Positions 27,768 through 36,990 are shown, counted from the stretch's first letter. The stretch is DNA of 64,000 bases from Bacillota bacterium (GCA_023399055.1 JAEWQV010000010.1:620001-684000), one strand, 5' to 3'. Notes: generated by a model from the letters alone, not told the origin. Made by a program: numbers and translations.

Positions 27768-29573
27768 CTAAAAAATGTCTGGTCCTTTTGTATTTTCCTT
27801 ATTATCATCATACTCCAAAGGTATCTTAATTGTAGAAGCAGTTTCATTCTCCCCCAGCGGAAGAATTGTCAATCCATATTCCTCACCGTAAATCAACTTA
27901 ATTCTTTCGTTTACATTTCGAATGCCCATTGACTTATGCGCTGTTTTTTCTTCAATGCTTTGCTCGTAGATTCCACTTAAGATTGCCTCTACACGACTTA
28001 CATCCTCACTATTCATAGACCTACCGGTGTTTATAATTTGAAGTACGGCATTCTCAGCGTCTTTCCACACTTTAATCTGTATGGTACCTGTTTTTACAGT
28101 CTCCACCCCATGTACCACAGCATTTTCAATTAAGGGCTGCAAGATTAATTGTGGAACTTGTACCTGCAACAGACTTTCATCTACTTCCTTTTCTATCTTT
28201 AAACGTTTACCAAAGCGCATGGAAATTATGTAACAATACGCATCCACACAGCGAAGTTCTTCCGATAGATTAATCAGCTTCTTATTGCTTCGATCCAAAC
28301 TATAATTTAGAAGAGTACCAAGTGCCTCTATCATCTTAGAAACTGCAACATCACCAGCCATTCTTGCCTGCCAATTCATCATTTCCAAAGTATTGTTTAA
28401 GAAATGCGGATTAATCTGTGATTGCAAGGCAATAATTTTTGCATCCTTTCTGGCAAGCTTCTCACTATAGGCATAATCAAAAAGGTACTTAATTCTTGAA
28501 GACATCTGATTAAAGGATACCTGCAAAACATCAAACTCTTTATTCGGCATTCCTTTTCCTGAAATTTGCTTGCCGATGTCACCTTCTTCTAAGGTTTTTG
28601 CTGCATCAATCATTCGACTCATAGGCTTACTTATATGATGCGAGATGAAATACAACATATAAATAAAGATAGGAATTACAATTAACATAATAAAAACCAT
28701 TACAAAATATAAATTTGTCAATTCCGAGAATATTACCGTCTCGTCGGCTACCATAATCGCGCCAAAATGAAAGTCATCAAATTTCTGCTGATAGATCATG
28801 CCTTGATAATTGATGTCCTTAGCCTCTATCGTTTTTCGGTTGTTGGCAACCGAATAGACCTCTGTCAATTTATTTAATATTCCGCTCCTGTTCTCCTCCA
28901 AGAGTTTATTATCAAAGGAAATTCTAGAGCTGGTATCATTAATATAGAAGGCGAATTCATAATCCTTATTTAAAGAGATCCCGTCAATCAGCTTATTTTT
29001 ATTCAACTCAAGTACTAGAGTTCCAAACTTCGTATAATTTGTTAAGGTATATAAATTTCGTATGATGTATATTCTGCCATTAATGACTCTTACGTGTGCA
29101 TCGGAGGAATCCATCTCCGTGATTTCCTGTGCCGTTTTTTCAACTTCTTTCTTATAAATATCTATGTAGTTACTTTCCTTTTGCTTGGTGTAATAAATTC
29201 GATCCGGTTCCTCTGCCAAATAAAACACTGCAATTTCATAACGACTATTGTTATAATATTTGCTTGTAAGGTTACCGGTAATCTCTCGATACAACTCGGA
29301 CCTTGACATCTTTTCCTTTTGATATTTAAGCCAAGCTTTTTCAATAATCTGTTCATAGGAGGTATTCTTTGATGCGTCAATTGCTTCCTCAATACGCTGT
29401 GCATTAAAATAAGTAAAGTTCTTAAGACTTTCCTCCATTAATATTTTTGTTTTCTTTATAATGTCATGACGGTAGGAAATTGTCATAAACGAATAGATAA
29501 AAATAACTGGAAACATCCAGAGAGCTACCACCAAGAACAAAAGACGTCTTCTAAGAGAAACACTTTTCTTCAT
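27768..29573 (-). CDS. YesM/LytS-family sensor histidine kinase
   Basis: This 601-residue kinase has transmembrane helices near residues 9-31 and 291-313 around a large extracellular sensor. A HAMP domain follows (SKPMSRMIDAAKTLEEGD). The His-kinase motif is LQSQINPHFLNNTLEMMNWQ and the ATPase N-box is LQPLIENAVVHG, ending SMGIRNVNERIKLIYG. I use the ATG at 29573, 7 nt after GGAGG; the preceding codon is TTG. It is the probable partner of the AraC-type response regulator encoded at 23462-24253, although the transporter genes lie between them. Confidence 0.93.
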   Translation of the reverse strand: MKKSVSLRRRLLFLVVALWMFPVIFIYSFMTISYRHDIIKKTKILMEESLKNFTYFNAQRIEEAIDASKNTSYEQIIEKAWLKYQKEKMSRSELYREITGNLTSKYYNNSRYEIAVFYLAEEPDRIYYTKQKESNYIDIYKKEVEKTAQEITEMDSSDAHVRVINGRIYIIRNLYTLTNYTKFGTLVLELNKNKLIDGISLNKDYEFAFYINDTSSRISFDNKLLEENRSGILNKLTEVYSVANNRKTIEAKDINYQGMIYQQKFDDFHFGAIMVADETVIFSELTNLYFVMVFIMLIVIPIFIYMLYFISHHISKPMSRMIDAAKTLEEGDIGKQISGKGMPNKEFDVLQVSFNQMSSRIKYLFDYAYSEKLARKDAKIIALQSQINPHFLNNTLEMMNWQARMAGDVAVSKMIEALGTLLNYSLDRSNKKLINLSEELRCVDAYCYIISMRFGKRLKIEKEVDESLLQVQVPQLILQPLIENAVVHGVETVKTGTIQIKVWKDAENAVLQIINTGRSMNSEDVSRVEAILSGIYEQSIEEKTAHKSMGIRNVNERIKLIYGEEYGLTILPLGENETASTIKIPLEYDDNKENTKGPDIF

Positions 29574-29646
29574 CAAAACACCTCCATGTAATAAGGTCTT
29601 AATTTAAAAATGATACTATCGTTTACTTTCTTATATTATGAAACAC

Positions 29647-29663
29647 CATCGTACAATACGATG
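29647..29663. promoter_or_regulatory. Small inverted repeat upstream of the kinase gene
   Basis: CATCGTA and TACGATG (7 bp each) flank CAA, about 75 bp before the kinase start. This could be an operator in the promoter of the kinase-transporter operon, or chance. Confidence 0.35.
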
Positions 29664-29690
29664 TTTTAAGCTAATATATTCTAGAACAAA

Positions 29691-29922
29691 AGTGTGCATA
29701 GTACACTCTCGCATTCTAAAACTTTTCATGCACAGCTTATGTTCTGCGCGCATAGCAGTGCATCATTAGCCCACAGGGCTTTTTTATATAATAAGAAGTT
29801 TGAAGGAATTTTCTATGCACACTCTCGCGTTCAAACATTTTTAAAGCACACCTTTTGTTCCGCGCGCGTAGCTGCGCATCATTAGCCCAAAGAGCTTTTT
29901 ATATACTAGGAAATTTCGAGGA
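29691..29922. repeat. Two tandem copies of a 116-bp noncoding unit
   Basis: Matching blocks recur exactly 116 bp apart: ACACTCTCGC at 29703 and 29819, and GCATCATTAGCCCA at 29760 and 29876. Each copy holds a GCGCGC-rich core and ends in AGCCC...GCT plus a T-run (AGCCCACAGGGCTTTTTT in copy 1), resembling a small plus-strand terminator. No coding frame fits. The unit lies between the kinase start and the mutase stop. It may be a duplicated small RNA gene or a dispersed intergenic element. Confidence 0.8.
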
Positions 29923-29941
29923 ATTTCCTAGTATATAAAAA
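29896..29941. terminator. AT-rich 20-bp stem-loop
   Basis: A 20-bp perfect stem (29896-29915 with 29922-29941) with loop TCGAGG ends in T-run and A-run arms. It can act as a terminator in either direction and overlaps the end of the second 116-bp repeat. Confidence 0.65.
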
Positions 29942-29942
29942 A

Positions 29943-29967
29943 TGGGTTATCGTTATCGGATAACCCA
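29943..29967 (-). terminator. Terminator of the GH94-mutase operon
   Basis: A 9-bp stem (TGGGTTATC and complement) about 30 nt after the mutase stop is followed on the minus strand by TTTTTT. Confidence 0.8.
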
Positions 29968-29997
29968 CTTAATTATAGCATAATTTATACCAGCTTA

Positions 29998-31422
29998 CTA
30001 ACAATTATTATATAGTTCTAAAAATTCCTCGAAGATGTCACAGATCTGTTTTGCAGACTCTGCATCAGGCATCTCACAGAAAATTCGAAGCAAAGGTTCT
30101 GTACCTGAAAAACGTGCGATCACCCATCCACCATTTTCAAAACAAATTTTACACCCATCCAGATAAGATATCTTTGTTACCTCAAAGGGTAGTTCAGGTA
30201 TTAACTTGTCTAGCATAAGCTTCTGGAAGATTTCTTCCTTTTTCTCCTGGCTAAAGGAATAATCCTTTTCTTCCATATAGTAAGTGCCATATTCAGCCAC
30301 GATATCTGCATAGATTTCGGACAGTTTTTTGCCGATTACAGCAATCATTTCTACCAATAGTGCGGCTGCATATACGCCATCCTTCCCTTTGATATGACCG
30401 CGTACCGTTAAGCCACCGGAGGATTCTCCTCCTATGATCGCATTGGTTTCATTCATTTTAGCAGAAATATGTTTGAAGCCTACAGGAACCTCATAGCATT
30501 TCTCTCCAAAGCTATCTGCTACCTTATCCAGCAAATGAGTGGTTGCTATATTACGAACTGCTGGCCCACGCCATCCCTTATATTTAGAAAGATAGTAATA
30601 CAGGAGTACCAGGATATCATTAGGATGAAGGAACTTACCATTATCATCAATAACGCCAATTCGATCAGCATCTCCATCCGTTGCAATACCAATATCACTA
30701 TGATGGTCGATTACATAATTTTGCAGACTTCGAAGGGTAGCTGCTGATGGAGATGGCAGCTTTCCACCAAACAAGGTGTCATGTCTATCATGAATGATTG
30801 CCACCTCACATCTGGCTGTGAGTAAAATGGTTCTAAGAGAAGTTTCACTAACACCATACATGGGATCTAATGCTATTCTAAGTCCACGATCCCTGATTGC
30901 CTGCATATCCACTTCTTCGATAATGTTATCAATATACTCGTTCATTGGATTAATTTCATATATCAACTCTGCATTAAGGGCTTTACAGTATTCCAATGTA
31001 TTGATACCCGTTTCTTCCGTATGACTGATGTAATTTTCAATTTCTTGGGTTTGGAATTCATCAGCATCTCTGCCTCCTTGGGTAAACACCTTAATACCGT
31101 TATAAATTGCAGGGTTATGACTAGCAGTAATCATCATGCCATAAGGATAATCATATTTCATAACATAATACATGATCAAAGGCGTTGGGGAAGATTTATT
31201 AATCAAATAAGATTTAATACCCTCTGCTGCAAATACCTCTGCTGCCCATCTCATTGCTTCCTTTGAAAGGAAACGTCGGTCATAGCCAAGTACAATTCCT
31301 TTCTCTGCTAAACCTTCATCCTTCATTTTTGTAGCCAATGCCTTGGACAGAATCTGAATGTTTGTCTTTGTAAACTCATCGCCTATGATTGCTCTCCAAC
31401 CACCGGTACCAAATTTAATCAT
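29998..31422 (-). CDS. Phosphohexomutase (phosphoglucomutase/phosphomannomutase family)
   Basis: The product is about 474 residues from the ATG at 31422 (MIKFGTGGWRA), or 478 from an ATG 12 nt earlier. Family motifs in order: ITASHNPAIYNGIKV with the phosphorylated Ser near residue 97, the metal loop DGDADRIG near 238, GFKHIS near 320, GGESSGG (sugar specificity loop) and a C-terminal RFSGTEPLLRIF phosphate loop. It interconverts hexose 1- and 6-phosphates. It follows the GH94 gene after 91 nt with hairpins between, so it should convert the phosphorylase product: glucose-1-P, or GlcNAc-1-P if the phosphorylase acts on chitobiose. Confidence 0.92.
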   Translation of the reverse strand: MIKFGTGGWRAIIGDEFTKTNIQILSKALATKMKDEGLAEKGIVLGYDRRFLSKEAMRWAAEVFAAEGIKSYLINKSSPTPLIMYYVMKYDYPYGMMITASHNPAIYNGIKVFTQGGRDADEFQTQEIENYISHTEETGINTLEYCKALNAELIYEINPMNEYIDNIIEEVDMQAIRDRGLRIALDPMYGVSETSLRTILLTARCEVAIIHDRHDTLFGGKLPSPSAATLRSLQNYVIDHHSDIGIATDGDADRIGVIDDNGKFLHPNDILVLLYYYLSKYKGWRGPAVRNIATTHLLDKVADSFGEKCYEVPVGFKHISAKMNETNAIIGGESSGGLTVRGHIKGKDGVYAAALLVEMIAVIGKKLSEIYADIVAEYGTYYMEEKDYSFSQEKKEEIFQKLMLDKLIPELPFEVTKISYLDGCKICFENGGWVIARFSGTEPLLRIFCEMPDAESAKQICDIFEEFLELYNNC

Positions 31423-31448
31423 AAGAATAACCATACCTTTCTAATTAC

Positions 31449-31507
31449 CTGCAAACTTTGAGCCGCAGGCTCAATATTTGCAGAGTGAATTTATAAAATT
31501 CACTCTG
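31449..31507 (-). other. Paired stem-loops between GH94 and mutase genes
   Basis: On the transcript the first hairpin (31481-31507) has a 12-bp stem and 3-nt loop. The second (31449-31483) nests CTGCAAA/TTTGCAG around TTGAGCC/GGCTCAA. Neither has a T-run, so they look more like processing or stabilising structures within the operon than terminators. Confidence 0.6.
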
Positions 31508-31513
31508 ACTTCC

Positions 31514-33907
31514 TTATTTCCCCATGACCACTGTTATCTCATTCTGTGAGCCACTTGGCTGAACCATAATTTTGTCTGTTATTGTGCCATTTATTTTGAT
31601 CTCCTTAACACCTTTCATTACGCCATCCGGGTTAAGAACTGTAATTTTGTAATTTGCACCACGCCATTCACGACTAACTGTAAAGGTACTCCAGTCAGCT
31701 GGAATGCAAGGATCAATTAATAGTTCCTCAAACTGTGGACGAACACCCAGGATATATCTTGTTGCAGAGAAATATGCCCAGCCACCGGTTCCTGTCATAA
31801 AGGGATGCCTTGCACGGCCGAAAGCAGTATGCTCTTTTCCCATGATAAACTGACAGTAGGAATATGGCTCAGCTTCACGAATCTCAATCAAGTCATTTTG
31901 ATTATAAGGTGATAAAGCATCATAGAACTTCATTGCACGATCACCACGTCCGAGTTTACATTCTGCTGCCCACGCCCAAGGATTTGGATGACTAAAAACT
32001 GCTCCGTTCTCTTTAAGTCCTGGGTAAACTCTTGTAATAAAGCCAATATCATCATCCGGTACTGTATAGGAAGGACCATTTAGCATAATACCATATGGAG
32101 TAAATAAGTGCTCATCAATGGAGTCCATCGCCTGAATTCCTTTTTCCTCAGTAGCAACACCGGAAAGTACCGCCCAAGCATTAGATTCCAGGTGAATCTT
32201 ACCCTCCTTATCCGCCATAGTTCCAATCTTCTTGCCGTTCTTTGTGATACCTCGGATATACCATTCCTTATCCCAAAGTTCCTTATCACATACTTCTTTT
32301 ACTCTGTCCATCATAGCACTGTAATGACTAACATCTTCGGTTCTATTTAAGTATTTCGCAACCTCTAAGAAATTACCAAGTGCCCAGTAGTGCAAGAAGG
32401 AAACCATAGCACTTTCACCACCACCAAGATTGAGACAGTCATTCCAGTCCGCACGAAGTCCTTTACACACTCCTGTCATACCAACCTGTTCGCCAGAGAA
32501 ATCAAGAATTTTAGTCATATGTTCATAAACAGAGCCGCTGCCACCATCGGCGTAGGTAATAATCTCATCTAAGAACTCAAATTCACCGGTTTCCTTCACA
32601 TATTCAACAATGGAGCTTACTAACCAGAGTGCATCATCAGAGCAAGCCTGATCAATTCCATGAATCATATCATCCTTATTTGGCGTAGGAATTACCGTAG
32701 GTGACTTAAAGGGCTTTAAGTCATTATTCGGCTCAAACCATTCGGGTTGGAACAAATGAAGTCCGTAACCACTGGAAACTAATGCACGAAGGAGCTCAAC
32801 AATACGCTGCTTACATTTTGCAGGATTGGAATGTGGTACGGTCATGGAATCCTGTGAAGTATCACGGTAACCAAGACCAGTTCTTCCGCCTACCTCAATA
32901 AAAGAAGCAAATCTCGAGAACATGATATTAATTTCTGCTTGATATAACGTCCAAGTATTAATTAACGTATTCATACCTTCATTTGGGGTTTGAATCTGCA
33001 ATTTATTTAATTTCGTATTCCAAAAATCTGCTAACTGCTGGAATGCCTGATCAACATTACGAAGTTCTGAATACTTATTGCGTATCTTCTTTCCTGCTTC
33101 TCTGTTGCCTTCTCCAAGCATGAAGATAATTCTAACTTCCTCACCAGGTTGCAGAACAAGCTTCTTATGTAAGGAACCACAGTGGTTATTACCCTTTTCA
33201 AAGGTTCCACCACAGATACCTTTTTCCACTGCAACTGGATTGCTTTCTGTATGATAGAGTCCAATAAACTTATCACGAAGACAATCAAAGCTATCTGGTT
33301 CGAAATTAGAAGTGAAATACTGATAACCAAACTCCTCATAGAACAAATCATGCTCAATGATACCCTCTGCATAAGAAGACCCAGCTGCATAATTGCTCAT
33401 CTGGAAATTACGGTTATCCATATCGATATGATGATAGGAAAATTCAAGATAAGAGAATATACTGATCTTTCTTGGTTTTGCATCCTTATTTTTAAGCTTT
33501 ACATCCCATAGCTCTACGGAATCTTCTATTGGTATGAATAAGGTCTGTTCAGCCTCAATTTCATTATAATCACAAGAATATTTTGAATAAGAAAGACCAT
33601 GTCTGCACTGATACTTTGCTTCCTCAAATGATTTCCCAACCGGCTGCCAGGATACACTCCAATAATCCCCACTTTCATCATCACGTAAATATACATAATG
33701 TCCCGGACGATCCATTGGTACACTATTTGCACGAAAACGTGTGACACGATGATATTCTGGTGATTTATAAAACATATAGCCCCCAGCTGTATGATTAACC
33801 ACCGCACACATATCCTTTACACCTAGATAGTTCGTCCATGAAGTTGGCAAATCAAGCCGATCAATCACATATTCCCTTTTGTCATTATCAAAATATCCAT
33901 ATTTCAA
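31514..33907 (-). CDS. chbP: GH94 phosphorylase, probably N,N'-diacetylchitobiose phosphorylase
   Basis: This 797-residue cytoplasmic enzyme has no signal peptide. It starts KYGYFDNDKREYVI at a TTG (33907), 10 nt after AGGAGG; family alignment supports this start. The N-terminal beta-sandwich carries the SPEYHRVTRFRANS segment. The (alpha/alpha)6 barrel has EVGGRTGLGYRDTSQD and the catalytic Asp in GLRADWNDCLNLGGGES near residue 490. From memory the sequence follows Vibrio chitobiose phosphorylase nearly block by block (SWTNYLG, YVYLRDDESGDYWS, YGLHLFQPEWFEP), unlike clostridial cellobiose phosphorylase, which has RGMGFRDSNQDLLG there. The reaction would be chitobiose + phosphate to GlcNAc-1-P + GlcNAc. 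The nagA/nagB genes in the same block support this. Cellobiose phosphorylase is the alternative. Confidence 0.85.
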   Translation of the reverse strand: MKYGYFDNDKREYVIDRLDLPTSWTNYLGVKDMCAVVNHTAGGYMFYKSPEYHRVTRFRANSVPMDRPGHYVYLRDDESGDYWSVSWQPVGKSFEEAKYQCRHGLSYSKYSCDYNEIEAEQTLFIPIEDSVELWDVKLKNKDAKPRKISIFSYLEFSYHHIDMDNRNFQMSNYAAGSSYAEGIIEHDLFYEEFGYQYFTSNFEPDSFDCLRDKFIGLYHTESNPVAVEKGICGGTFEKGNNHCGSLHKKLVLQPGEEVRIIFMLGEGNREAGKKIRNKYSELRNVDQAFQQLADFWNTKLNKLQIQTPNEGMNTLINTWTLYQAEINIMFSRFASFIEVGGRTGLGYRDTSQDSMTVPHSNPAKCKQRIVELLRALVSSGYGLHLFQPEWFEPNNDLKPFKSPTVIPTPNKDDMIHGIDQACSDDALWLVSSIVEYVKETGEFEFLDEIITYADGGSGSVYEHMTKILDFSGEQVGMTGVCKGLRADWNDCLNLGGGESAMVSFLHYWALGNFLEVAKYLNRTEDVSHYSAMMDRVKEVCDKELWDKEWYIRGITKNGKKIGTMADKEGKIHLESNAWAVLSGVATEEKGIQAMDSIDEHLFTPYGIMLNGPSYTVPDDDIGFITRVYPGLKENGAVFSHPNPWAWAAECKLGRGDRAMKFYDALSPYNQNDLIEIREAEPYSYCQFIMGKEHTAFGRARHPFMTGTGGWAYFSATRYILGVRPQFEELLIDPCIPADWSTFTVSREWRGANYKITVLNPDGVMKGVKEIKINGTITDKIMVQPSGSQNEITVVMGK

Positions 33908-34196
33908 AACAACAACACCTCCTGCTTTTATTTAAGCAACTCTTACAATTTTTCTTTGAAATCTCTTTTCTCCTATTGATTCCATATGTATGAAATAGCC
34001 AAAAGTCTCTGCTTATCTCATCTTATTTTATTATAATTTTTCTAAATATTTTTTCTATTGCTGTGTATGTCAATATTTGATTTTTATTGGCTGATAGTTA
34101 ATCAGTGTCACTTTCGTGCTAAAACATGTCCGCCTTGTCATAGAATTTGTTTAGTAAATATATTATACTAAAAATTGGGTTCTAATGTGGGATGAA

Positions 34197-34304
34197 TGTG
34201 GGTGTATCTATATTCATCTGGACTTGCCTTACCAACCCTTATTTGTTAAAACCAAACAAATAAGGGTTGCCGGTCTGCGCCATCTGAACATAGATACACC
34301 CACA
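34197..34304 (+). promoter_or_regulatory. 108-nt inverted-repeat hairpin between GH94 and GH5
   Basis: Outer arms of 15 bp (34197-34211 and 34290-34304, TGTGGGTGTATCTAT type) and inner arms of 14 bp (34234-34247 and 34255-34268, AACCCTTATTTGTT type) are perfect. The middle parts are imperfectly paired. It lies 45 bp before the GH5 start, within its probable leader. It could regulate GH5 expression, terminate readthrough, or be the footprint of a small mobile element. Confidence 0.8.
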
Positions 34305-34349
34305 CCCATCTTTTTATACGATTATAACAATTAATAATAGGAGGTATTT

Positions 34350-36791
34350 ATGTTAAAAAATTTTAAAAGATTAGAATGGAAGAAAGTTATTTCTCTTCTC
34401 TGTGCTTTTGCTTTACTGGTGACGTTATTTCCAGCAAATAACTTCGCAGAAGCCGCAACAGCGCCTAAAACATTATTAAAAAACACAATCACCTACTGTA
34501 GTAACTTGGATAAGACGGAATATACTTCAACCAGTTGGACAGCTTTTCAAAAAGATTTAAAAACTGCGAAAGCTACCTATGCTAAGAAAAACGTTACTGA
34601 TAAAATTCTTACGTCTGCCAGAAATTCACTCGAAAAGGCAAAGGCAAGCCTAATGTTTGTAACCTCAAAGGATGCTGCTAATCCTCAAGTCTTTCGCAGC
34701 CTTACTGTAGATCAAATTGTAGATGAGATGGGTACTGGTTGGAATTTAGGCAATACCATGGATGGTCATACCACCTTTACTCCTGGTGAGACCGTATGGC
34801 AGAGTAATGTAACTACTAAAGCTTTAATTAAAAAAGTACATGATACTGGTTTCAATACTATTCGTATTCCTGTAACTTATGGAAACTTTATCGATGATTC
34901 AAATAACTATGCTATTAAAGATTCCTGGATTAGCCGAGTTCAGGATATTGTTGATTATGCAATCTCTGAGGATATGTATGTTATAATCAATGTTCATCAT
35001 GATGGTGCAGAACAGATGGGTTGGCTTAATGTTGCCGAAGAAGATATCGATCCTGTTTACGAGAAGTTTGAACATGTGTGGAGAAACATTGCAGACAGAT
35101 TTAAGGATTATGATGAGCATCTTATTTTTGAATCCATGAATGAAATTACCGGTGGTGGTGAGTCCACTGTTGAAAAGGACCTTATGGTAATCAAAAACTT
35201 AAATCAAATCTTTGTTAATGTAGTGCGTTCCACTGGATCTAATAATGCAAAAAGATGGCTTTCTGTTCCTGGACGATATACAAATATTGATAATACTACC
35301 AACGCTGCTTTAGGATTTCAGTTACCCGCAGATACAGTAAAAAATAGATTGTTCCTGTCCGTTCATGAGTACGATTATGCATTCGGGCTTGTAACCAGTA
35401 TGAACACCACAAAATTCTCTAATATAAACGCAAATGGTGTAATCAATAAAGTAAAAAAACTCTACACAAGTTTCACCTCAAAGGGTATTCCTGTAATCCT
35501 TGGTGAATATGGTGCAGCAAATAAGAATAATACTGCTGAGCGTGCTTATTATTATGAGGTTATGACTAAGGCTTGCGCTCGTTATGGCGTTGTAGCCGTA
35601 GCTTGGGATGCGGGCGATTACGATCTTTCTAAGCAACCTTCGGATTATAACATGACCCTATTTGATCGAGCAACTTTAAAGGAAGTATATCCAGACCTTA
35701 TTAATGCAGCACTCCGTGGTACTTCCTATCCTTTGAGCAAGGAAGATTCCTCCGAAATCGTTAAAAGTCCTACTATCAAAAAGATTACTAATTTAACTTT
35801 AAGCAACAGTTCACTGACTATGTCCATCGGAGACAGCCAGAAAATTGCTGTTACCGTAGCTCCAACTACTACTAATGATACTGTTGTATGGAAATCAGCA
35901 GATTCAGGAATTGCAACCGTATATAACGGGCAGGTAAGAGCCAGAGGTATCGGTACCACTACCTTAACTGCCTCTACCAGAAGTGGTTCTGTTAAGAAAG
36001 AGGTAACTATAACCGTTACTGCTAAGAAGTCCTCCCAACCTGCCACTTCAATCACACCAGATAAAACATCCTACCAGGTAAACGAAGGCAGTTATCTTTT
36101 CATAAAAACTAGTCTTAGCCCTTCCAAAACAGATGATTATGTTACCTATAAATCCTCTAACGAATCCATAGCTACCGTATCCACACTTGGTAAAATAGTG
36201 GGTGTAAAGGTAGGTAAAGCAACAATTACCATAACTTCGTCCAATGGTTTGACGAAAACAGTGTCTGTAACTGTGAAAGAAAGCGTTGTTGAGTCCAGCA
36301 ATCAATTAACAGTAGCTCTTAATGTATATTATTCAGATAGAGCTCACAACTATTACAGTAACGAGTCCGGTAAACCTATTACCATAACTAAGAATGGCCA
36401 ATATACTGTTACCTTTGACTGTGCTTCCAACCTATCAAAAGCAGCATTAAAAGCAGGTGTTACTTCCCTTAATGATTTTGGAGCGATATATATTAAGGAC
36501 CATGCAGTTACTTTAGGAAAATCCAATAAATCTGCGTTGGTATCCTGCGATATTAAGTATGATAAAATATTAGTGGATGGAGTTCCTTTAACCATTACGC
36601 AGAAGAAAGCGAAATCAGCAATTAAGACCTCCGGTATTATGGATACAAATGATCCACTCAATGCTTGGGATGGTTCCTTTGTAAAGGAAGTTAAGACAGA
36701 TAATATTAATCATGTGTTAAATTTAACGAAAGTAGACAAACCTAAAAAGATAGAAGTTACCTTTACAATTTCAAATCTGGTTTTTAAATAA
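34350..36791 (+). CDS. Secreted modular GH5 endoglucanase-type enzyme
   Basis: This 813-residue protein starts at an ATG after AGGAGG. It has a long signal peptide (cleavage likely after ...NNFAEA, about residue 36). Next is a FIVAR-like helical module (about 45-105), then a GH5 catalytic domain (about 120-455) with MGTGWNLGNTMDG, NVHHDG, the acid/base Glu265 in ESMNEITGGGE, and nucleophile Glu386 in ILGEYGA. Two bacterial Ig-like (Big_2) modules follow (about 475-560 and 570-650), then a 160-residue C-terminal beta-rich module that I cannot name but which may bind polysaccharide. The substrate is probably cellulose or a related beta-glucan or mannan. It is divergent from the GH94 gene. Confidence 0.9.
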   Translation: MLKNFKRLEWKKVISLLCAFALLVTLFPANNFAEAATAPKTLLKNTITYCSNLDKTEYTSTSWTAFQKDLKTAKATYAKKNVTDKILTSARNSLEKAKASLMFVTSKDAANPQVFRSLTVDQIVDEMGTGWNLGNTMDGHTTFTPGETVWQSNVTTKALIKKVHDTGFNTIRIPVTYGNFIDDSNNYAIKDSWISRVQDIVDYAISEDMYVIINVHHDGAEQMGWLNVAEEDIDPVYEKFEHVWRNIADRFKDYDEHLIFESMNEITGGGESTVEKDLMVIKNLNQIFVNVVRSTGSNNAKRWLSVPGRYTNIDNTTNAALGFQLPADTVKNRLFLSVHEYDYAFGLVTSMNTTKFSNINANGVINKVKKLYTSFTSKGIPVILGEYGAANKNNTAERAYYYEVMTKACARYGVVAVAWDAGDYDLSKQPSDYNMTLFDRATLKEVYPDLINAALRGTSYPLSKEDSSEIVKSPTIKKITNLTLSNSSLTMSIGDSQKIAVTVAPTTTNDTVVWKSADSGIATVYNGQVRARGIGTTTLTASTRSGSVKKEVTITVTAKKSSQPATSITPDKTSYQVNEGSYLFIKTSLSPSKTDDYVTYKSSNESIATVSTLGKIVGVKVGKATITITSSNGLTKTVSVTVKESVVESSNQLTVALNVYYSDRAHNYYSNESGKPITITKNGQYTVTFDCASNLSKAALKAGVTSLNDFGAIYIKDHAVTLGKSNKSALVSCDIKYDKILVDGVPLTITQKKAKSAIKTSGIMDTNDPLNAWDGSFVKEVKTDNINHVLNLTKVDKPKKIEVTFTISNLVFK

Positions 36792-36909
36792 ATATTGTTA
36801 ATTGCCTTGTTTTCTCACAATTTTATCTTACTAAAACCATTTGTCAATCACTGTAACCAGATTACCGTAAAAAAACCCCTTCGTTAATAAGGGTTATATC
36901 ATAATTATT

Positions 36910-36951
36910 AAGGGCGTGTAGTAAAACTTTCAAAGTTTTCTACACGCCCTT
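36910..36951. terminator. Bidirectional terminator between GH5 and the next gene
   Basis: A 20-bp stem with a one-base bulge (AAGGGCGTGTAG plus AAAACTTT arms) ends in TTTTATA on the plus strand. A weaker AACCCCTT/AAGGGTT hairpin precedes it near 36875-36895. It serves the plus-strand GH5 gene and the convergent gene at 36991. Confidence 0.8.
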
Positions 36952-36990
36952 TTATATTAGAATATATTTATGGAACAATTATTATATCGA

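Noticed and set aside
29691..29922. Insertion sequence or gene remnant
   Set aside because: No open frame with protein-like content and no terminal inverted repeats; the structure is a tandem duplication.
31514..33907. Simple call as cellobiose phosphorylase
   Set aside because: The barrel segments match the chitobiose-phosphorylase type better and the locus contains nagA and nagB; cellobiose is kept as the alternative.
34197..34304. Miniature inverted-repeat transposon
   Set aside because: No convincing target-site duplication flanks the arms, and no second copy is seen in the window; kept only as a possibility under the hairpin.
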